Notes under the pieces: model-generated
What the model saw: only the letters and a program-made list of their open reading frames with translations
Databases searched by the model: none
Told to the model about the DNA's origin: nothing
From: Parcubacteria group bacterium
GTDB lineage: Bacteria; Patescibacteriota; Minisyncoccia; Phycocordibacterales; Phycocordibacteraceae
Length of the DNA: 43,389 bases
NCBI GenBank assembly: GCA_028286825.1
Contig: JAQBQV010000001.1
Location: 1-43,389, forward strand
Direction: 5' to 3'
In this document: positions 17,492 to 24,046 of the stretch, in pieces
How the letters are laid out: each line of letters opens with the position of its first letter
Position numbering within the stretch: position 1 is the stretch's first letter
Made by a program: the position numbers and the translations under genes

Positions 17492-17576
17492 ATACAGGTC
17501 ACGACGCCGCTGAGGCATGTTACTTACACCCAAAGCTCAGCTGTAATAAGAGAGCTCTTTATGCGACTATAGTTGT

Positions 17577-17936
17577 ATGGACTCATATAATTCACCGACG
17601 ACAAAGCCGCTATATCGCGGGACACAGATTGTTTGGTATATTCTCGGTTTACTAGAAGTGCTTTTAGCGTTTCGCTTTGTGCTTAAATTACTCGGTGCTA
17701 ACGCTGCCGCTGGGTTTACTAGTTTTATTTATGGCGTGACGTATATTTTCGCTGCTCCATTCTTAAACGTATTTCGAATGACTCAGTCAGCCGGTCATAT
17801 CTTTGAGTGGACGACGCTGCTCGCAATGCTCGTCTATTGGATGCTCGCAATTGGCATTATCAAACTCTTCCTTATGGGCAAGACTGTCTCGACACCGGAG
17901 GCTGCCGTAAAGTTAGATAACCAAGAAAATGCATAA
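17577..17936 (+). CDS. YggT-like small membrane protein
   Basis: 119 aa with two long hydrophobic segments (about 18-40 and 77-102) joined by the YggT-type signature FRFVLKLLGAN...FIYGVTYIFAAPFLNVFR. YggT proteins are integral membrane proteins linked to osmotic stress and cell envelope in other bacteria; the biochemical role is unknown. A TATAGT box lies 3 nt before the ATG, so the mRNA may be leaderless. The gene is followed within 4 bp by a second tiny membrane protein. Confidence 0.7.
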   Translation: MDSYNSPTTKPLYRGTQIVWYILGLLEVLLAFRFVLKLLGANAAAGFTSFIYGVTYIFAAPFLNVFRMTQSAGHIFEWTTLLAMLVYWMLAIGIIKLFLMGKTVSTPEAAVKLDNQENA

Positions 17937-17940
17937 CAGT

Positions 17941-18072
17941 ATGCTGTGGACCATCATCGCGGTTCTCCTTATCCTATGGCTACTCGGGTTTAATCTCCAT
18001 ATAGGAGGCGATCTCATCCATACGCTTCTCGTCATCGTACTGATTATTGTGATCGCTAAACTCCTCCTTTGA
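17941..18072 (+). CDS. Lmo0937-type 43-aa membrane protein
   Basis: Too short for the ORF track. From ATG 17941: MLWTIIAVLLILWLLGFNLH, a glycine turn IGGDLIHTLL and a second helix ending AKLLL, stop TGA. This two-helix hairpin with LWLLG and GG(x)IH matches the lmo0937 family of tiny membrane proteins, whose function is not known. A start at ATG 17929, four codons earlier and overlapping the YggT-like gene, is possible. Probably co-transcribed with it. Confidence 0.75.
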   Translation: MLWTIIAVLLILWLLGFNLHIGGDLIHTLLVIVLIIVIAKLLL

Positions 18073-18105
18073 GCCGCCTCTACGAAGTACTGACTTTCCC
18101 GGATA

Positions 18106-18456
18106 TTAGGGTTTAAGACGGCGTGTTCTCCAAGCTCTCCCCTTACCCTTATTTAAATTGCGAAATGAAGGAGTGAGAGCATGGCAATTCGGACAACGTA
18201 ACCTGACATTTGTAGGGCGGTTATTTTCAGCATTACCATCAATATGATCAACTTCGACTGGTATTCGCTGTGTAGTAGGGTTTCTTTCATTCCAGTTACA
18301 AACTGAACATTTTTCTCCATACGTATCCACCAAAAAGCGCTTAATGTATCCAGATATATTCTTGGTTACTCTATTTCGCTTTCCCGAGATCCATTCCTTC
18401 AGAAAAATCTGATGCTGAAAACTAACAGAGGAGTCCCTCTTAAAACACGCTAGAAC
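18106..18456 (-). pseudogene. 5'-truncated HNH endonuclease
   Basis: The C-terminal HNH core is intact: CSVCNW zinc knuckle, VEVDHIDGNAENNRPTNVRL and CPNCHALT, ending in basic NKGKGRAWRTRR. The frame stays open upstream of the track start (a GTG at 18333) to a TAG at 18457-18459, and this extension still looks homologous to full-length HNH proteins of the 'FxxW..G...HIRRYLxEKYxxxCxxCGW' type (IFLKEWISGKRNR, GYIKRFLVDTYGEKC). No ATG or plausible start precedes it, and the usual N-terminal zinc-finger part is absent. The GTG could still give a 75-aa HNH core. Interpreted as a truncated remnant fused by deletion to the avd remnant just upstream. Confidence 0.6.
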
Positions 18457-18697
18457 CTATTTCTCCCAAGATCCCTAACTCTCTCGCCCGCTTGCTTTGC
18501 CAGATCAGATTGTCCAAGATGTCGATTCTTCTCGGCGACTCGCGTGTGTTATTGACCTACAGGATGAGTAGGATAACTTAGACATTTGCGCCAAGTATTG
18601 TCTCGCCCAAGAAATACTTTTACTGCTTGCAGAACTTTGGTATGCGCAGGTACAGCTCGCGAAGCAATTCAAACGCAGTGCTATAGATGGGTAAGTG
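18440..18697 (-). pseudogene. avd: Decayed avd (diversity-generating retroelement accessory protein)
   Basis: In one minus-strand frame, directly downstream of the DUF1566 gene, the translation reads LPIYSTAFELLRELYLRIPKF, then KYFLGETILGANV, VILLIL, and VNNTRESPRRIDILDNLIWQ, KRARELG. This matches the four-helix Avd pattern (LPIYxxxxELLxELYLxxxxFPK..KYxLGExI...). Three stops interrupt it: TAA 18622-18620, TAA 18580-18578 and TAG 18559-18557, with no frameshift; the last helix is missing before TAA 18442. Functional Avd binds the DGR reverse transcriptase and is needed for mutagenic homing. This copy cannot make it by normal decoding. Recognition is from memory of the family. Confidence 0.7.
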
Positions 18698-18758
18698 TCA
18701 GTCGCGGGTTATACAAGGCAAGATTTTTCGGAGTCAAATCACCAAATACCCAAATGAC

Positions 18759-19580
18759 CTAAGATGCTCGGACGCAACGAACGCGAAACGTGCCGGACTT
18801 AATGCCGTAGGGCGTAAAGCCATCATCGAAGTTAACGCCCCAGGCGTAGTCCTTGTAGCCCGGGTATTGGCCAGTAGTAGCAGACCAATAGCTGCCCGAG
18901 TAGGTATTGGGAAACTTCGCAGTATCGATTGCTGGGGCTGCTTGTCCATAGTCGACCATGGTGAGAAGTTCCCGTATGTTTGGTAAGTGCCAGCCAGTGG
19001 TATGACCAGCGTAGCTGAGTGCCGCGCAATAGGTGAGTGCGTCTGACCAGGTCATCTGGGTCGCAGTCCCTGTAGAGCAATCCGCACCGCTCAACCCTTC
19101 CGAACACTTCTTCCACATAAGGCTGGTAGCACCATCGGTGATGGTACCGTTCGTGTTGTCGGTATAGGTGCGGGCGATGCCTCGCTTGAGTGCACCGTCT
19201 TGTTCGACGCCTATGCCCGAGCAGTCGGCAATGGGCGTGCCGTTAACATTCCAGCAGGTGGTTTGATTAGTCTTGAGCGGAGCGGCAGAGGAAAGGGCCG
19301 CTTTGGCGTCTACTGCGGCGTTGTACAGGTCGGCAAGCGAATGGAACGTAGCTATTGTAGGAGAAGATGTTGTGGAGACAGTGTGGTTCGCTTCAGTTGC
19401 GTTGGTGTTGGTCGTGAGTTTCTGGTAGATATCTTCGAGTGTATAGCTGGTAGCAGCTGGAGTACCCGAAGGTGGTGTGAGAGACCCAGCGTACGCGACT
19501 CCGGCGACTGCCAGCGTCGCGATGAGAATACTTAAAGTGAACCGGAGGGCGGGAAGAACGTTTTTCATTGTGATTTTCAT
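18759..19580 (-). CDS. DUF1566 surface protein, probable DGR variable protein
   Basis: 273 aa (ATG 19580; ATG 19568 also possible). Signal peptide/anchor (1-31), a Ser/Thr/Ala-rich spacer with the motifs YTLEDIYQKL and FHSLADLYNAAVDAK (45-100), then a DUF1566 / Lcl C-terminal domain (about 135-273): RTYTDNTNGTITDGATSLMW, WSDALTYCAAL, GWHLPNIRELLTMVDY, SGSYWSATT, FRVRCVRAS. DUF1566 is a recognised target fold of diversity-generating retroelements, with variable residues at its C-terminal end. Here the last codons show that mutagenesis signature (18786-18872) and an avd remnant follows. Likely a surface-displayed ligand-binding protein. It begins 3 bp after the stop of the PG-binding repeat protein gene, so the two are co-transcribed. 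Confidence 0.88.
   Translation of the reverse strand: MKITMKNVLPALRFTLSILIATLAVAGVAYAGSLTPPSGTPAATSYTLEDIYQKLTTNTNATEANHTVSTTSSPTIATFHSLADLYNAAVDAKAALSSAAPLKTNQTTCWNVNGTPIADCSGIGVEQDGALKRGIARTYTDNTNGTITDGATSLMWKKCSEGLSGADCSTGTATQMTWSDALTYCAALSYAGHTTGWHLPNIRELLTMVDYGQAAPAIDTAKFPNTYSGSYWSATTGQYPGYKDYAWGVNFDDGFTPYGIKSGTFRVRCVRAS
18786..18872 (-). other. Putative DGR variable region core in the DUF1566 gene
   Basis: 29 codons after SYWSATT. By hand count 22 of 29 end in C or T and the remaining seven are CAA, CCG, AAG, TGG, ACG, AAG and ACG, so nearly all can be derived from AAY/AAR template codons by changing adenines. Only one AAC is left. It is flanked on the 3' side by the invariant-looking CGCGTTCGTTGCGTCCG segment that would hold the homing-initiation site. 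The paired template repeat is not in the window. Confidence 0.6.
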
Positions 19581-19583
19581 AGG

Positions 19584-20492
19584 TTAATAATGGCTGTTGA
19601 TAAAACCCCGAGTGAGCGGCCCGAAGTAGCCCACAGCAGGTGCAATGTCGTTACTTTTTTGAAAATTGATAAGCGCGGCTTTCGTGAGAGCGCCGAAGGT
19701 CGTCGTCTCGTTCCCCGGTGAACCAGGACCGCTTATCGCGAGAATAAATCCGTGGATGTTAAAGAACTTTTGCAGTATGCGTATGTCTTCGCCTGTCTCG
19801 CCTATCCGATGATTGATGAGAAACGAGTAGTGCGAGGGTATTGCGGTAGGAGGTATGGAAGTGGTTGAGGGCGGGATAGTAGGGGTAATAGGGACTGGGA
19901 CTTGCGTGGGTACACACTTGAGACTGCTCGAGCTCCACACCAAGCCAGTGCTACAAACCACCGCACCACGACCTCGTCTGCTCTGATGAACTACTGGGGT
20001 TGTTGGTGAGGGTGAGGGCGAAGAGGCAACTCGCCAGTCGGTAGTAACTGGGTGATCAACGGCAAAGACTATCCAACCGAGATTCTCTGAGTACGCGTAA
20101 CCGGAGAAAACACCTGAGCTATTTATCGTCACGCCACCGGCACTCGGCGCGAAGTCCACCCAGCCCGTGTTCTCTCCCCAAGCGAATCCGGAGAGCGTAC
20201 CGCTACCGTCGTTCGTGACTGCGTAGCTATTGGTCCCGCAGGAGCTTGTGTTGGAGCAATTAAGCGAGATCCAACCGACATTTTCGCCATAGGCATAGCC
20301 CGTGAGCGCAGAATCGGTCATGTGTACATTCCCTGCCGTAGTGCCGAAGTCTATCCAGCCCGCATTCTCCGACCAGGCCCATCGGTCGGTGGTGGAGACA
20401 GTGCCGTCAGTGGTCGAGGCGAGAGTGTGCTGTGCTGAAAATAGGAAAACGCATAAAAATAACAAGGGCAAAGCACGCATGCCACTTTTCAT
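19584..20492 (-). CDS. Surface repeat protein with C-terminal peptidoglycan-binding domain
   Basis: 302 aa. Signal peptide (1-25), then four repeats of about 35 residues built on W(A/S)ENxGWIDF...ITDSxLTGYAYGENVGWI (37-150), a Ser/Pro linker, a short Cys pair region (VVCSTGLVWSSSSLKCVP), a second Pro/Thr linker, and a PG_binding_1-like domain (about 230-300; GETGEDIRILQKFFNIHGF, TFGALTKAALINFQKSN, YFGPLTRGFIN). The C-terminal domain probably holds the protein on the cell wall while the GENxGW repeats are exposed. First gene of an operon with the DUF1566 protein; an extended -10 (TGG-TAGACT, 20572-20564) lies about 70 bp upstream. Confidence 0.85.
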   Translation of the reverse strand: MKSGMRALPLLFLCVFLFSAQHTLASTTDGTVSTTDRWAWSENAGWIDFGTTAGNVHMTDSALTGYAYGENVGWISLNCSNTSSCGTNSYAVTNDGSGTLSGFAWGENTGWVDFAPSAGGVTINSSGVFSGYAYSENLGWIVFAVDHPVTTDWRVASSPSPSPTTPVVHQSRRGRGAVVCSTGLVWSSSSLKCVPTQVPVPITPTIPPSTTSIPPTAIPSHYSFLINHRIGETGEDIRILQKFFNIHGFILAISGPGSPGNETTTFGALTKAALINFQKSNDIAPAVGYFGPLTRGFINSHY

Positions 20493-20806
20493 AGTTGATA
20501 AAACGCGCCATACGAGAAAGAGAGTAAAATGCGTTGCGAATGTTCATATGAATGCACCCAGATAGTCTACCACGCCGCTGCGAACATAAGATGTCTTCGT
20601 AATCGCCAACCCTCGCCCTGCCGCTCCATTCCTTTTCCAAAGAAATTTCCCCGCAAAACACAAAGCATGGAGAGCGACATTGTTTCGTTAAAAAGCGAAG
20701 CGAATTAGGAAACAAGGAGTGACTTGTGGTTCGACAGCACGAGGGGCCGACCGCGAGTCGACGTTTCGTCGTACTATCGAGTGCAAAATGCCTTTATGTT
20801 CGTTAT
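20493..20806. other. Intergenic region, 314 bp, promoter but no gene
   Basis: No convincing coding frame: the track ORFs here (20302-20565 plus, 20407-20715 minus) overlap real genes in other frames or have no homology-like features. Minus strand TGG-TAGACT at 20572-20564 is a candidate promoter for the surface operon. A short CGACG-AAA-CGTCG hairpin near 20758-20772 lies downstream of the tRNA but has no T-run. Confidence 0.5.
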
Positions 20807-20882
20807 TGGAGCCGCCTCTCAGACTTGAACTGAGGACCTTCTCTTTACAAAAGAGTTGCTCTACCAACTGAGCTAAGGCGGC
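20807..20882 (-). tRNA. tRNA-Thr (anticodon TGT)
   Basis: Minus-strand cloverleaf: acceptor GCCGCCT/AGGCGGC, D arm GCTC-AGTTGGTA-GAGC, anticodon arm ACTCT-TTTGTAA-AGAGA with TGT at loop positions 3-5, T arm CTCAG-TTCAAGT-CTGAG, discriminator T and an encoded CCA. Reads ACA codons (and by wobble other ACN). The ORF 20688-21005 that covers it is not a gene. Confidence 0.97.
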
Positions 20883-20907
20883 AATGCGTTTCAAACCGTC
20901 TATTGAC

Positions 20908-20936
20908 ACTCTACCGAGCTTACACAATCTCTGCAA
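20908..20936 (-). promoter_or_regulatory. Promoter of tRNA-Thr
   Basis: Minus strand TTGCAG (20936-20931), 17 bp, TAGAGT (20913-20908); start site near 20901, giving a leader of about 19 nt before the mature 5' end. Confidence 0.55.
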
Positions 20937-20958
20937 TAGAATCGACGATACTCGGCGA

Positions 20959-21369
20959 TTAGTCTTCTTTGTCTGATAACTCTGGATGCACCGAATTGAG
21001 CCCATCTTTGAAGTCTGAGAGGGTCTTCACGAACTCGCGCGCGTTCTCTCCCGGCGCCTCAAGACTCGCTTGCCGCATGCGAAAGTAGCGGATCAAGCGA
21101 GTCAGCTGCCTTTCGAGCATGCGCACTAGCTTGAGCGACACGTGCACCGCACGGTGGAGGAGTGTACGCAAGAGATGCTCCACTTCTTCTCGAAGAAACG
21201 CTGCGAGATCGACATGTTTCCAGATGAAAATCATGCGATCAACAATCTCGTCAAACTGTGAACGATAGGGCGCGAGAAGGCGTACTCCTCGTGTGGTCTC
21301 ATACCACGTGAGCACATAGAAACTGCCAAGAAGTATAAGAGAGACGATGATAAAGACCAGCGATCCCAT
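20959..21369 (-). CDS. Single-helix membrane protein with basic helical tail
   Basis: 136 aa from ATG 21369, 6 nt after the tsf stop (the track start at 21375 is a TTG). One N-terminal transmembrane helix (MGSLVFIIVSLILLGSFYVL), then WYETTRGVRLLAPYRSQFDEIVDRMIFIW and a long Arg/Leu-rich amphipathic helix (HLLRTLLHRAVHVSLKLVRMLERQLTRLIRYFRM), ending acidic. I do not recognise a named family. Placement at the end of the rpsB-tsf operon suggests co-expression with translation genes; function unknown. Confidence 0.7.
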   Translation of the reverse strand: MGSLVFIIVSLILLGSFYVLTWYETTRGVRLLAPYRSQFDEIVDRMIFIWKHVDLAAFLREEVEHLLRTLLHRAVHVSLKLVRMLERQLTRLIRYFRMRQASLEAPGENAREFVKTLSDFKDGLNSVHPELSDKED

Positions 21370-21375
21370 TGCCAA

Positions 21376-21960
21376 TTAGCGAGCTGAGAGTCGCGTGAAG
21401 CGAGTCACGAGGACACGCTCACCAAACTTTTGCGTTGCTTCGTTTAAGAGGTCTTTGATTGTCTTAGTCTCGTCTTTGATAAATGCCTGATCAAGTAATA
21501 CCTGATCGCGGAAGTAACTCTGGAGCTTCCCTTCCATAATCTTCTCTTGCATTTCTTTTGGCTTGTCGGCAACCTCTTTCTCAAACACGGCAATTGCGCT
21601 CGTTTTAGCCTCGTCCGGCACTTCATCGCTTGAGGTGTAGCTCGGATTCGTGGCAGCAACCTGCATCGCAATCTCACGCGCAAGAGCAACGAACTCAGGA
21701 TTTTTCGCTACGAAGTCCGTCTCGCAAGAAAGGAGCACCATCGCGCCTATCGAGCCCTCGTGGGTATAACTCCCAATGGCGCCAGCGGCAAGCGAACGGT
21801 CTGCCTTCTTCTCGGCTGAAGCGGCAGAGTGTTTCTTCAAAATAACTACTGCCTTTTGGAGGTCCCCGCCAGCCTCTTCGAGCGCTTTCTTACACTGCAT
21901 GACAGAGACCCCACCGGTCATCTCACGCAACTGTTTAATGCTATCGGTTGTAATGTCCAT
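21376..21960 (-). CDS. tsf: Translation elongation factor Ts, short form
   Basis: 194 aa from ATG 21960; the track start (21972) is TTG. UBA-like N-terminal domain with IKQLREMTGGVSVMQCKKALEEAGGD, then a reduced core with GSYTHEGSIGAMVLLSCETDFVAKNPEF, the TDFVAKN EF-Tu-contact motif, and KLQSYFRDQVLLDQAFIKDE. E. coli EF-Ts is about 280 aa; the shorter core is as in other compact bacterial and mitochondrial-like forms. Exchanges GDP for GTP on EF-Tu. Internal promoter TGC-TATTAT (21982-21974) lies 13 nt upstream of ATG, so tsf can be transcribed independently of rpsB. Confidence 0.96.
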   Translation of the reverse strand: MDITTDSIKQLREMTGGVSVMQCKKALEEAGGDLQKAVVILKKHSAASAEKKADRSLAAGAIGSYTHEGSIGAMVLLSCETDFVAKNPEFVALAREIAMQVAATNPSYTSSDEVPDEAKTSAIAVFEKEVADKPKEMQEKIMEGKLQSYFRDQVLLDQAFIKDETKTIKDLLNEATQKFGERVLVTRFTRLSAR

Positions 21961-21973
21961 AGTAGTAAGCAAA

Positions 21974-21982
21974 ATAATAGCA
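21974..21982 (-). promoter_or_regulatory. Extended -10 box upstream of tsf
   Basis: Minus strand TGC-TATTAT in the 42-bp rpsB-tsf gap, 13 nt before ATG 21960. Confidence 0.45.
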
Positions 21983-22002
21983 CAAGAGGCGAGCCGCCTT
22001 AC

Positions 22003-22701
22003 TTATGCTGTCTGACCGTTTTTAAAGCTATCGGTGAGCTCGCCGAGCACGAGCTTCACTGTCTCACGAGAACTATCGTTAGCAACAATCGGATATGTCG
22101 CTTCAGCGAGATCGCAGTCTGAGCTCATGATCGAGATGATCGGAATGCCTGCGTCCTTCGCCTCTTTGACTGCGTGCTTCTCGTGCTTGGTGTCAACGAT
22201 GAGAAGCGCGTCTGGCTTTTTAGTCAACGTCGTGATTCCGTCGAGACGCTCCATAAGGCGCTTCTTCTCGCGATCGATCATCACGAGCTCGAGCTTGGTG
22301 TGCTGCTTGGCGAGCGTGATAGCTGCATCCGGTGCAGTAAGCTCAGCAAGGCGGTCAACGCGCTTCTTGATCTCCTGCCAGTTTGAGATCGTCCCCCCGA
22401 GCCAGCGCGTAGCGACGTACGGCGCGCCAATTGAGAGAGCCGCTGCCTTTACGAGTGCGGCAATCTCCACCTTACCCCCCACAAAAAGAATGGTTTTCCC
22501 TTCCTTAGCGAGTGCTCCAAGTACCGTCTTAGCAGCTTCAAGTTGCGCCTCGGTCTTCACAAGGTCGAAAATCTCTTGACGACCCTTTGCGCCTACAAGG
22601 TAGGGCTTCATCGAAGGGTGGCGGCGACTCTTAACCTGCGCGAAATGCGCCCCTGTATCAAAGAGGCGCTTTACGTCGGCGGTGTTCTCTGCGGTTGCCA
22701 T
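22003..22701 (-). CDS. rpsB: Small subunit ribosomal protein S2
   Basis: 232 aa. Diagnostic S2 segments: GAHFAQVKSRRHPSMKPYLVGAKG, ILFVGGK, YVATRWLGGTISNWQEIKKRV, DALLIVDTKHEKHAVKEAKDAGIPIISIMSSDCD. A component of the 30S body, binding late in assembly. Starts 12 bp after the prfA stop, so prfA-rpsB-tsf-membrane protein form one unit on the minus strand; rpsB-tsf is a very common pair in bacteria. Confidence 0.97.
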   Translation of the reverse strand: MATAENTADVKRLFDTGAHFAQVKSRRHPSMKPYLVGAKGRQEIFDLVKTEAQLEAAKTVLGALAKEGKTILFVGGKVEIAALVKAAALSIGAPYVATRWLGGTISNWQEIKKRVDRLAELTAPDAAITLAKQHTKLELVMIDREKKRLMERLDGITTLTKKPDALLIVDTKHEKHAVKEAKDAGIPIISIMSSDCDLAEATYPIVANDSSRETVKLVLGELTDSFKNGQTA

Positions 22702-22713
22702 TGTGAGAGTACT

Positions 22714-23643
22714 TTACCCGATTAGTGCCTCTTGTGCAAGGAGCGCGGCAACAACGTCGTCGAGACTCCCGGCAAGGATTTTCGGCAGGTTATGCCACGA
22801 TTCTTTGAGCCGGTGGTCAGTAAGCCTGTCCTGGAGGTAGTTATAGGTGCGGATCTTCTCAGAGCGGTCACCGGTGCCTATCTGTGCCTTGCGGGTAGCG
22901 GCGTGCTTTTTGGCTTCTTCTTCTTCCCGCATGAGGTCGATCTTTGCGATAAGGATCTGCATCGCCTTCTCGCGGTTCCCAAGCTGATTGCGCTCACTCG
23001 AGGAGCGCACGTCGATCCCCGTTGGCTTATGGATAAGCCGGACCGCAGTCTCAACCTTGTTCACGTTTTGCCCGCCTGCCCCACCGCTCTTAGAGAATTC
23101 CATCTCGATGTCTGAGGGATTGATCTCAACCTTAGAGCTCGGTCTAATGGGAAGTACTGCGATAGACGCTGTTGAGGTGTGAACCCTACCTGACTTTTCG
23201 GTGATCGGGACTCGCTGCACTCGATGGACACCGGTCTCATAGCGCAGTGCGCTATAGGCCTCCTTGCCGATGACTTCGATGGTAAGATCGTCGATTATGC
23301 GCGTCTTCCAGCCCCTATGCTCTGCATATTTCAAATACATTTCCCGCAGCTCCTGAGCAAAGAGCGAGGCTTCGTCCCCACCAGCCCCCGCGCGTAGCTC
23401 AAGTACGACCGAGCTCGGTCGTACTACTTCCTCTTCTTCTTTTTTCAAAATCTGTTCAATCTCTCCTAGGATTTCATGCTGTCGCGCATGTTTCAAAGCG
23501 ACCTCCTCTGCAGCCATTTGTTTAAGCGAGTCGTCGCCTCCGGCCGCTTCAACCGTCTCAGCAGCCTCTTTATCGAGACGTTCGTACTCCTCCGCGAGGT
23601 ACGCGGTTGCAAAATTCTTTTTAAAATCAGGAGAATACTCCAT
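22714..23643 (-). CDS. prfA: Peptide chain release factor 1
   Basis: 309 aa, slightly shorter than the usual 350-360 because the N-terminal domain is trimmed. RF1 rather than RF2: the stop-codon-reading tripeptide at the PxT position is PIT (146-148, [10 protein letters not shown]), where RF2 has SPF. Catalytic GGQ at 190-192 in [18 protein letters not shown]. Reads UAA/UAG and triggers peptide release in the ribosome. Start supported by TATACT/TATAAA boxes just upstream, directly after the large hairpin that closes rpmE. Confidence 0.96.
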   Translation of the reverse strand: MEYSPDFKKNFATAYLAEEYERLDKEAAETVEAAGGDDSLKQMAAEEVALKHARQHEILGEIEQILKKEEEEVVRPSSVVLELRAGAGGDEASLFAQELREMYLKYAEHRGWKTRIIDDLTIEVIGKEAYSALRYETGVHRVQRVPITEKSGRVHTSTASIAVLPIRPSSKVEINPSDIEMEFSKSGGAGGQNVNKVETAVRLIHKPTGIDVRSSSERNQLGNREKAMQILIAKIDLMREEEEAKKHAATRKAQIGTGDRSEKIRTYNYLQDRLTDHRLKESWHNLPKILAGSLDDVVAALLAQEALIG

Positions 23644-23653
23644 ACGTTTTTAT

Positions 23654-23659
23654 AGTATA
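23654..23659 (-). promoter_or_regulatory. -10 box of prfA
   Basis: Minus strand TATACT 10 nt before ATG 23643 (TATAAA at 23653-23648 is an alternative). It lies only 7 bp from the arm of the 25-bp hairpin. Confidence 0.45.
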
Positions 23660-23666
23660 CGCGAAA

Positions 23667-23721
23667 TGACCGGTGCCGTATGGTGCGCCTCGCGAAGAGG
23701 CGCACCATACGGCACCGGTCA
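23667..23721 (-). terminator. Perfect 25-bp hairpin between rpmE and prfA
   Basis: TGACCGGTGCCGTATGGTGC... and its exact complement, 25 bp per arm with loop GCGAA/TTCGC, 8 bp after the rpmE stop. On the minus strand it is preceded, not followed, by a T-run and followed only by ATTTCG, so classic intrinsic termination would be weak in the direction of rpmE; on the plus strand it is followed by AAAAAA. It may act as an mRNA 3'-end stabiliser, a terminator, or both. Confidence 0.7.
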
Positions 23722-23729
23722 AAAAACCC

Positions 23730-23984
23730 TTAACTCGCCTTTTTCGCGGCGCGCTGCTTGAAGCGCTCCACACGACCCGCCTTATCAAGCGTACGGTCTT
23801 CGCCTGTGTAAAACGGGTGCGACTTCGACGAAATTTCGACGGTGAGCTTTGGGTACTCTTTACCGTCAGTCCATGTGTCGGTCTCAGTCGTACGGACCGT
23901 TGAACCAATGAGAAACTTCTCTCCAGAGGCGAGATCTGCGAAGATCACGTCTCGATAGGTGTCTGGGTGAATATCCTTTTTCAT
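23730..23984 (-). CDS. rpmE: Large subunit ribosomal protein L31, type B-like
   Basis: 84 aa. [40 protein letters not shown] and [12 protein letters not shown] are L31 signatures. No Cys, so this is the zinc-free form, and the long insertion before HPFYTG resembles type B (RpmE2/YkgM). Sits at the 50S-30S bridge. Extended -10 TGG-TAGGAT lies 7 nt before the ATG, implying a leaderless mRNA. Confidence 0.96.
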   Translation of the reverse strand: MKKDIHPDTYRDVIFADLASGEKFLIGSTVRTTETDTWTDGKEYPKLTVEISSKSHPFYTGEDRTLDKAGRVERFKQRAAKKAS

Positions 23985-23991
23985 TTGCCGT

Positions 23992-24000
23992 ATCCTACCA
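23992..24000 (-). promoter_or_regulatory. Extended -10 box of rpmE, leaderless
   Basis: Minus strand TGG-TAGGAT, then 7 nt (ACGGCAA) and ATG 23984. Confidence 0.55.
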
Positions 24001-24046
24001 TGCCCCTACGCGAAACTCAATTTCCGCTTCGGAGTACAGGCACCCC

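Noticed and set aside
18557-18622. Stop-codon readthrough or recoding of the avd stops
   Set aside because: TAA and TAG are used as normal stops by intact genes in the window and RF1 is encoded here, so pseudogenisation is simpler.
18460-18690. Plus-strand frame reading LPDQIVQDVDSSRR...YCLAQEILLLLAELWYAQ, with one stop
   Set aside because: Exact antisense of the avd-like frame. The minus frame has the better family fit and lies directly after the DUF1566 gene in the DGR order.
18687-18986. 99-aa plus-strand ORF
   Set aside because: Antisense shadow of the DUF1566 gene with no start signal or recognisable features.
20688-21005. 105-aa minus-strand ORF
   Set aside because: Runs through the complete tRNA-Thr gene and the end of the membrane protein gene in another frame.
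22714-23643. Release factor 2 instead of RF1
   Set aside because: The recognition tripeptide is PIT (PxT type), not SPF, and no programmed frameshift is present.
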